14,696 bases of DNA from an uncultured Clostridia bacterium. Lineage in GTDB: Bacteria > Bacillota > Clostridia > Oscillospirales > CAG-272. This document shows positions 14,665 to 14,696 of the stretch, piece after piece; position 1 is the first letter of the stretch, and each line of letters begins with the position of its first letter. Location: NCBI GenBank assembly GCA_946061315.1, contig CAMGRB010000009.1, positions 1 to 14,696 on the forward strand. The letters are read 5' to 3'. The notes beneath the pieces were generated by a model. It had not been told where the DNA came from. It was given only the letters and a program-made list of their open reading frames with translations, and did no database searches. Made by a program: the position numbers and the translations under genes.

Positions 14665-14696
14665 CAGATTTGTTTTTTACTGCTCAAAGACCGAGA

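Overview
The window looks like chromosome from a low-to-mid GC Gram-positive anaerobe (Bacillota, most likely an uncultured clostridial lineage). This is inferred from strong GGAGG-type ribosome binding sites before nearly every gene, a long-form HPF, a 433-residue Bacillus-type pyrimidine-nucleoside phosphorylase, a PPi-type phosphofructokinase and a UPF0371 gene. It appears to be core genome: I see no transposase, phage gene, CRISPR array, tRNA or rRNA.

Layout, left to right. (1) Positions 1-528 (-) hold the start of a PHP-domain metal hydrolase cut by the left edge, with a near-consensus promoter. (2) Positions 665-2226 (-) hold dapB followed by a dapF-like gene, normally two steps of the diaminopimelate/lysine branch. 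The DapF-like protein has lost most of the residues that define the epimerase active site. (3) Positions 2227-2619 have no gene but are densely structured: a closing stem with a T tract, a 10-bp stem with a branched tip, two interleaved 8-nt inverted repeats, a terminator-like hairpin, and a separate element with perfect 14-bp inverted repeats. (4) Positions 2620-6972 (-) form a five-gene nucleoside salvage operon, deoC-deoD-deoB-cdd-pdp, behind one clear promoter. (5) A divergent gene at 7148-8023 (+) encodes a stand-alone E2/CAT-fold acyltransferase-like protein without the catalytic His. It ends at a bidirectional terminator shared with hpf (8109-8636, -). (6) Positions 8959-11694 (+) carry a PPi-type phosphofructokinase and a UPF0371/DUF1846 gene, apparently cotranscribed. 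(7) Positions 11825-12226 (+) hold a small AT-richer DMP19-like (DUF4375) gene. It ends at a bidirectional terminator shared with recG (12414-14606, -), which has insertions in the helicase core.

How the genes work together. The deo cluster cleaves nucleosides (pdp, deoD), deaminates cytidine (cdd), and converts the released pentose 1-phosphate to the 5-phosphate (deoB). It then splits deoxyribose 5-phosphate into acetaldehyde and glyceraldehyde 3-phosphate (deoC), which can enter glycolysis, where the nearby phosphofructokinase acts. The most unusual parts are the DapF-like protein with a rebuilt active site and the structured RNA-like region upstream of dapB.
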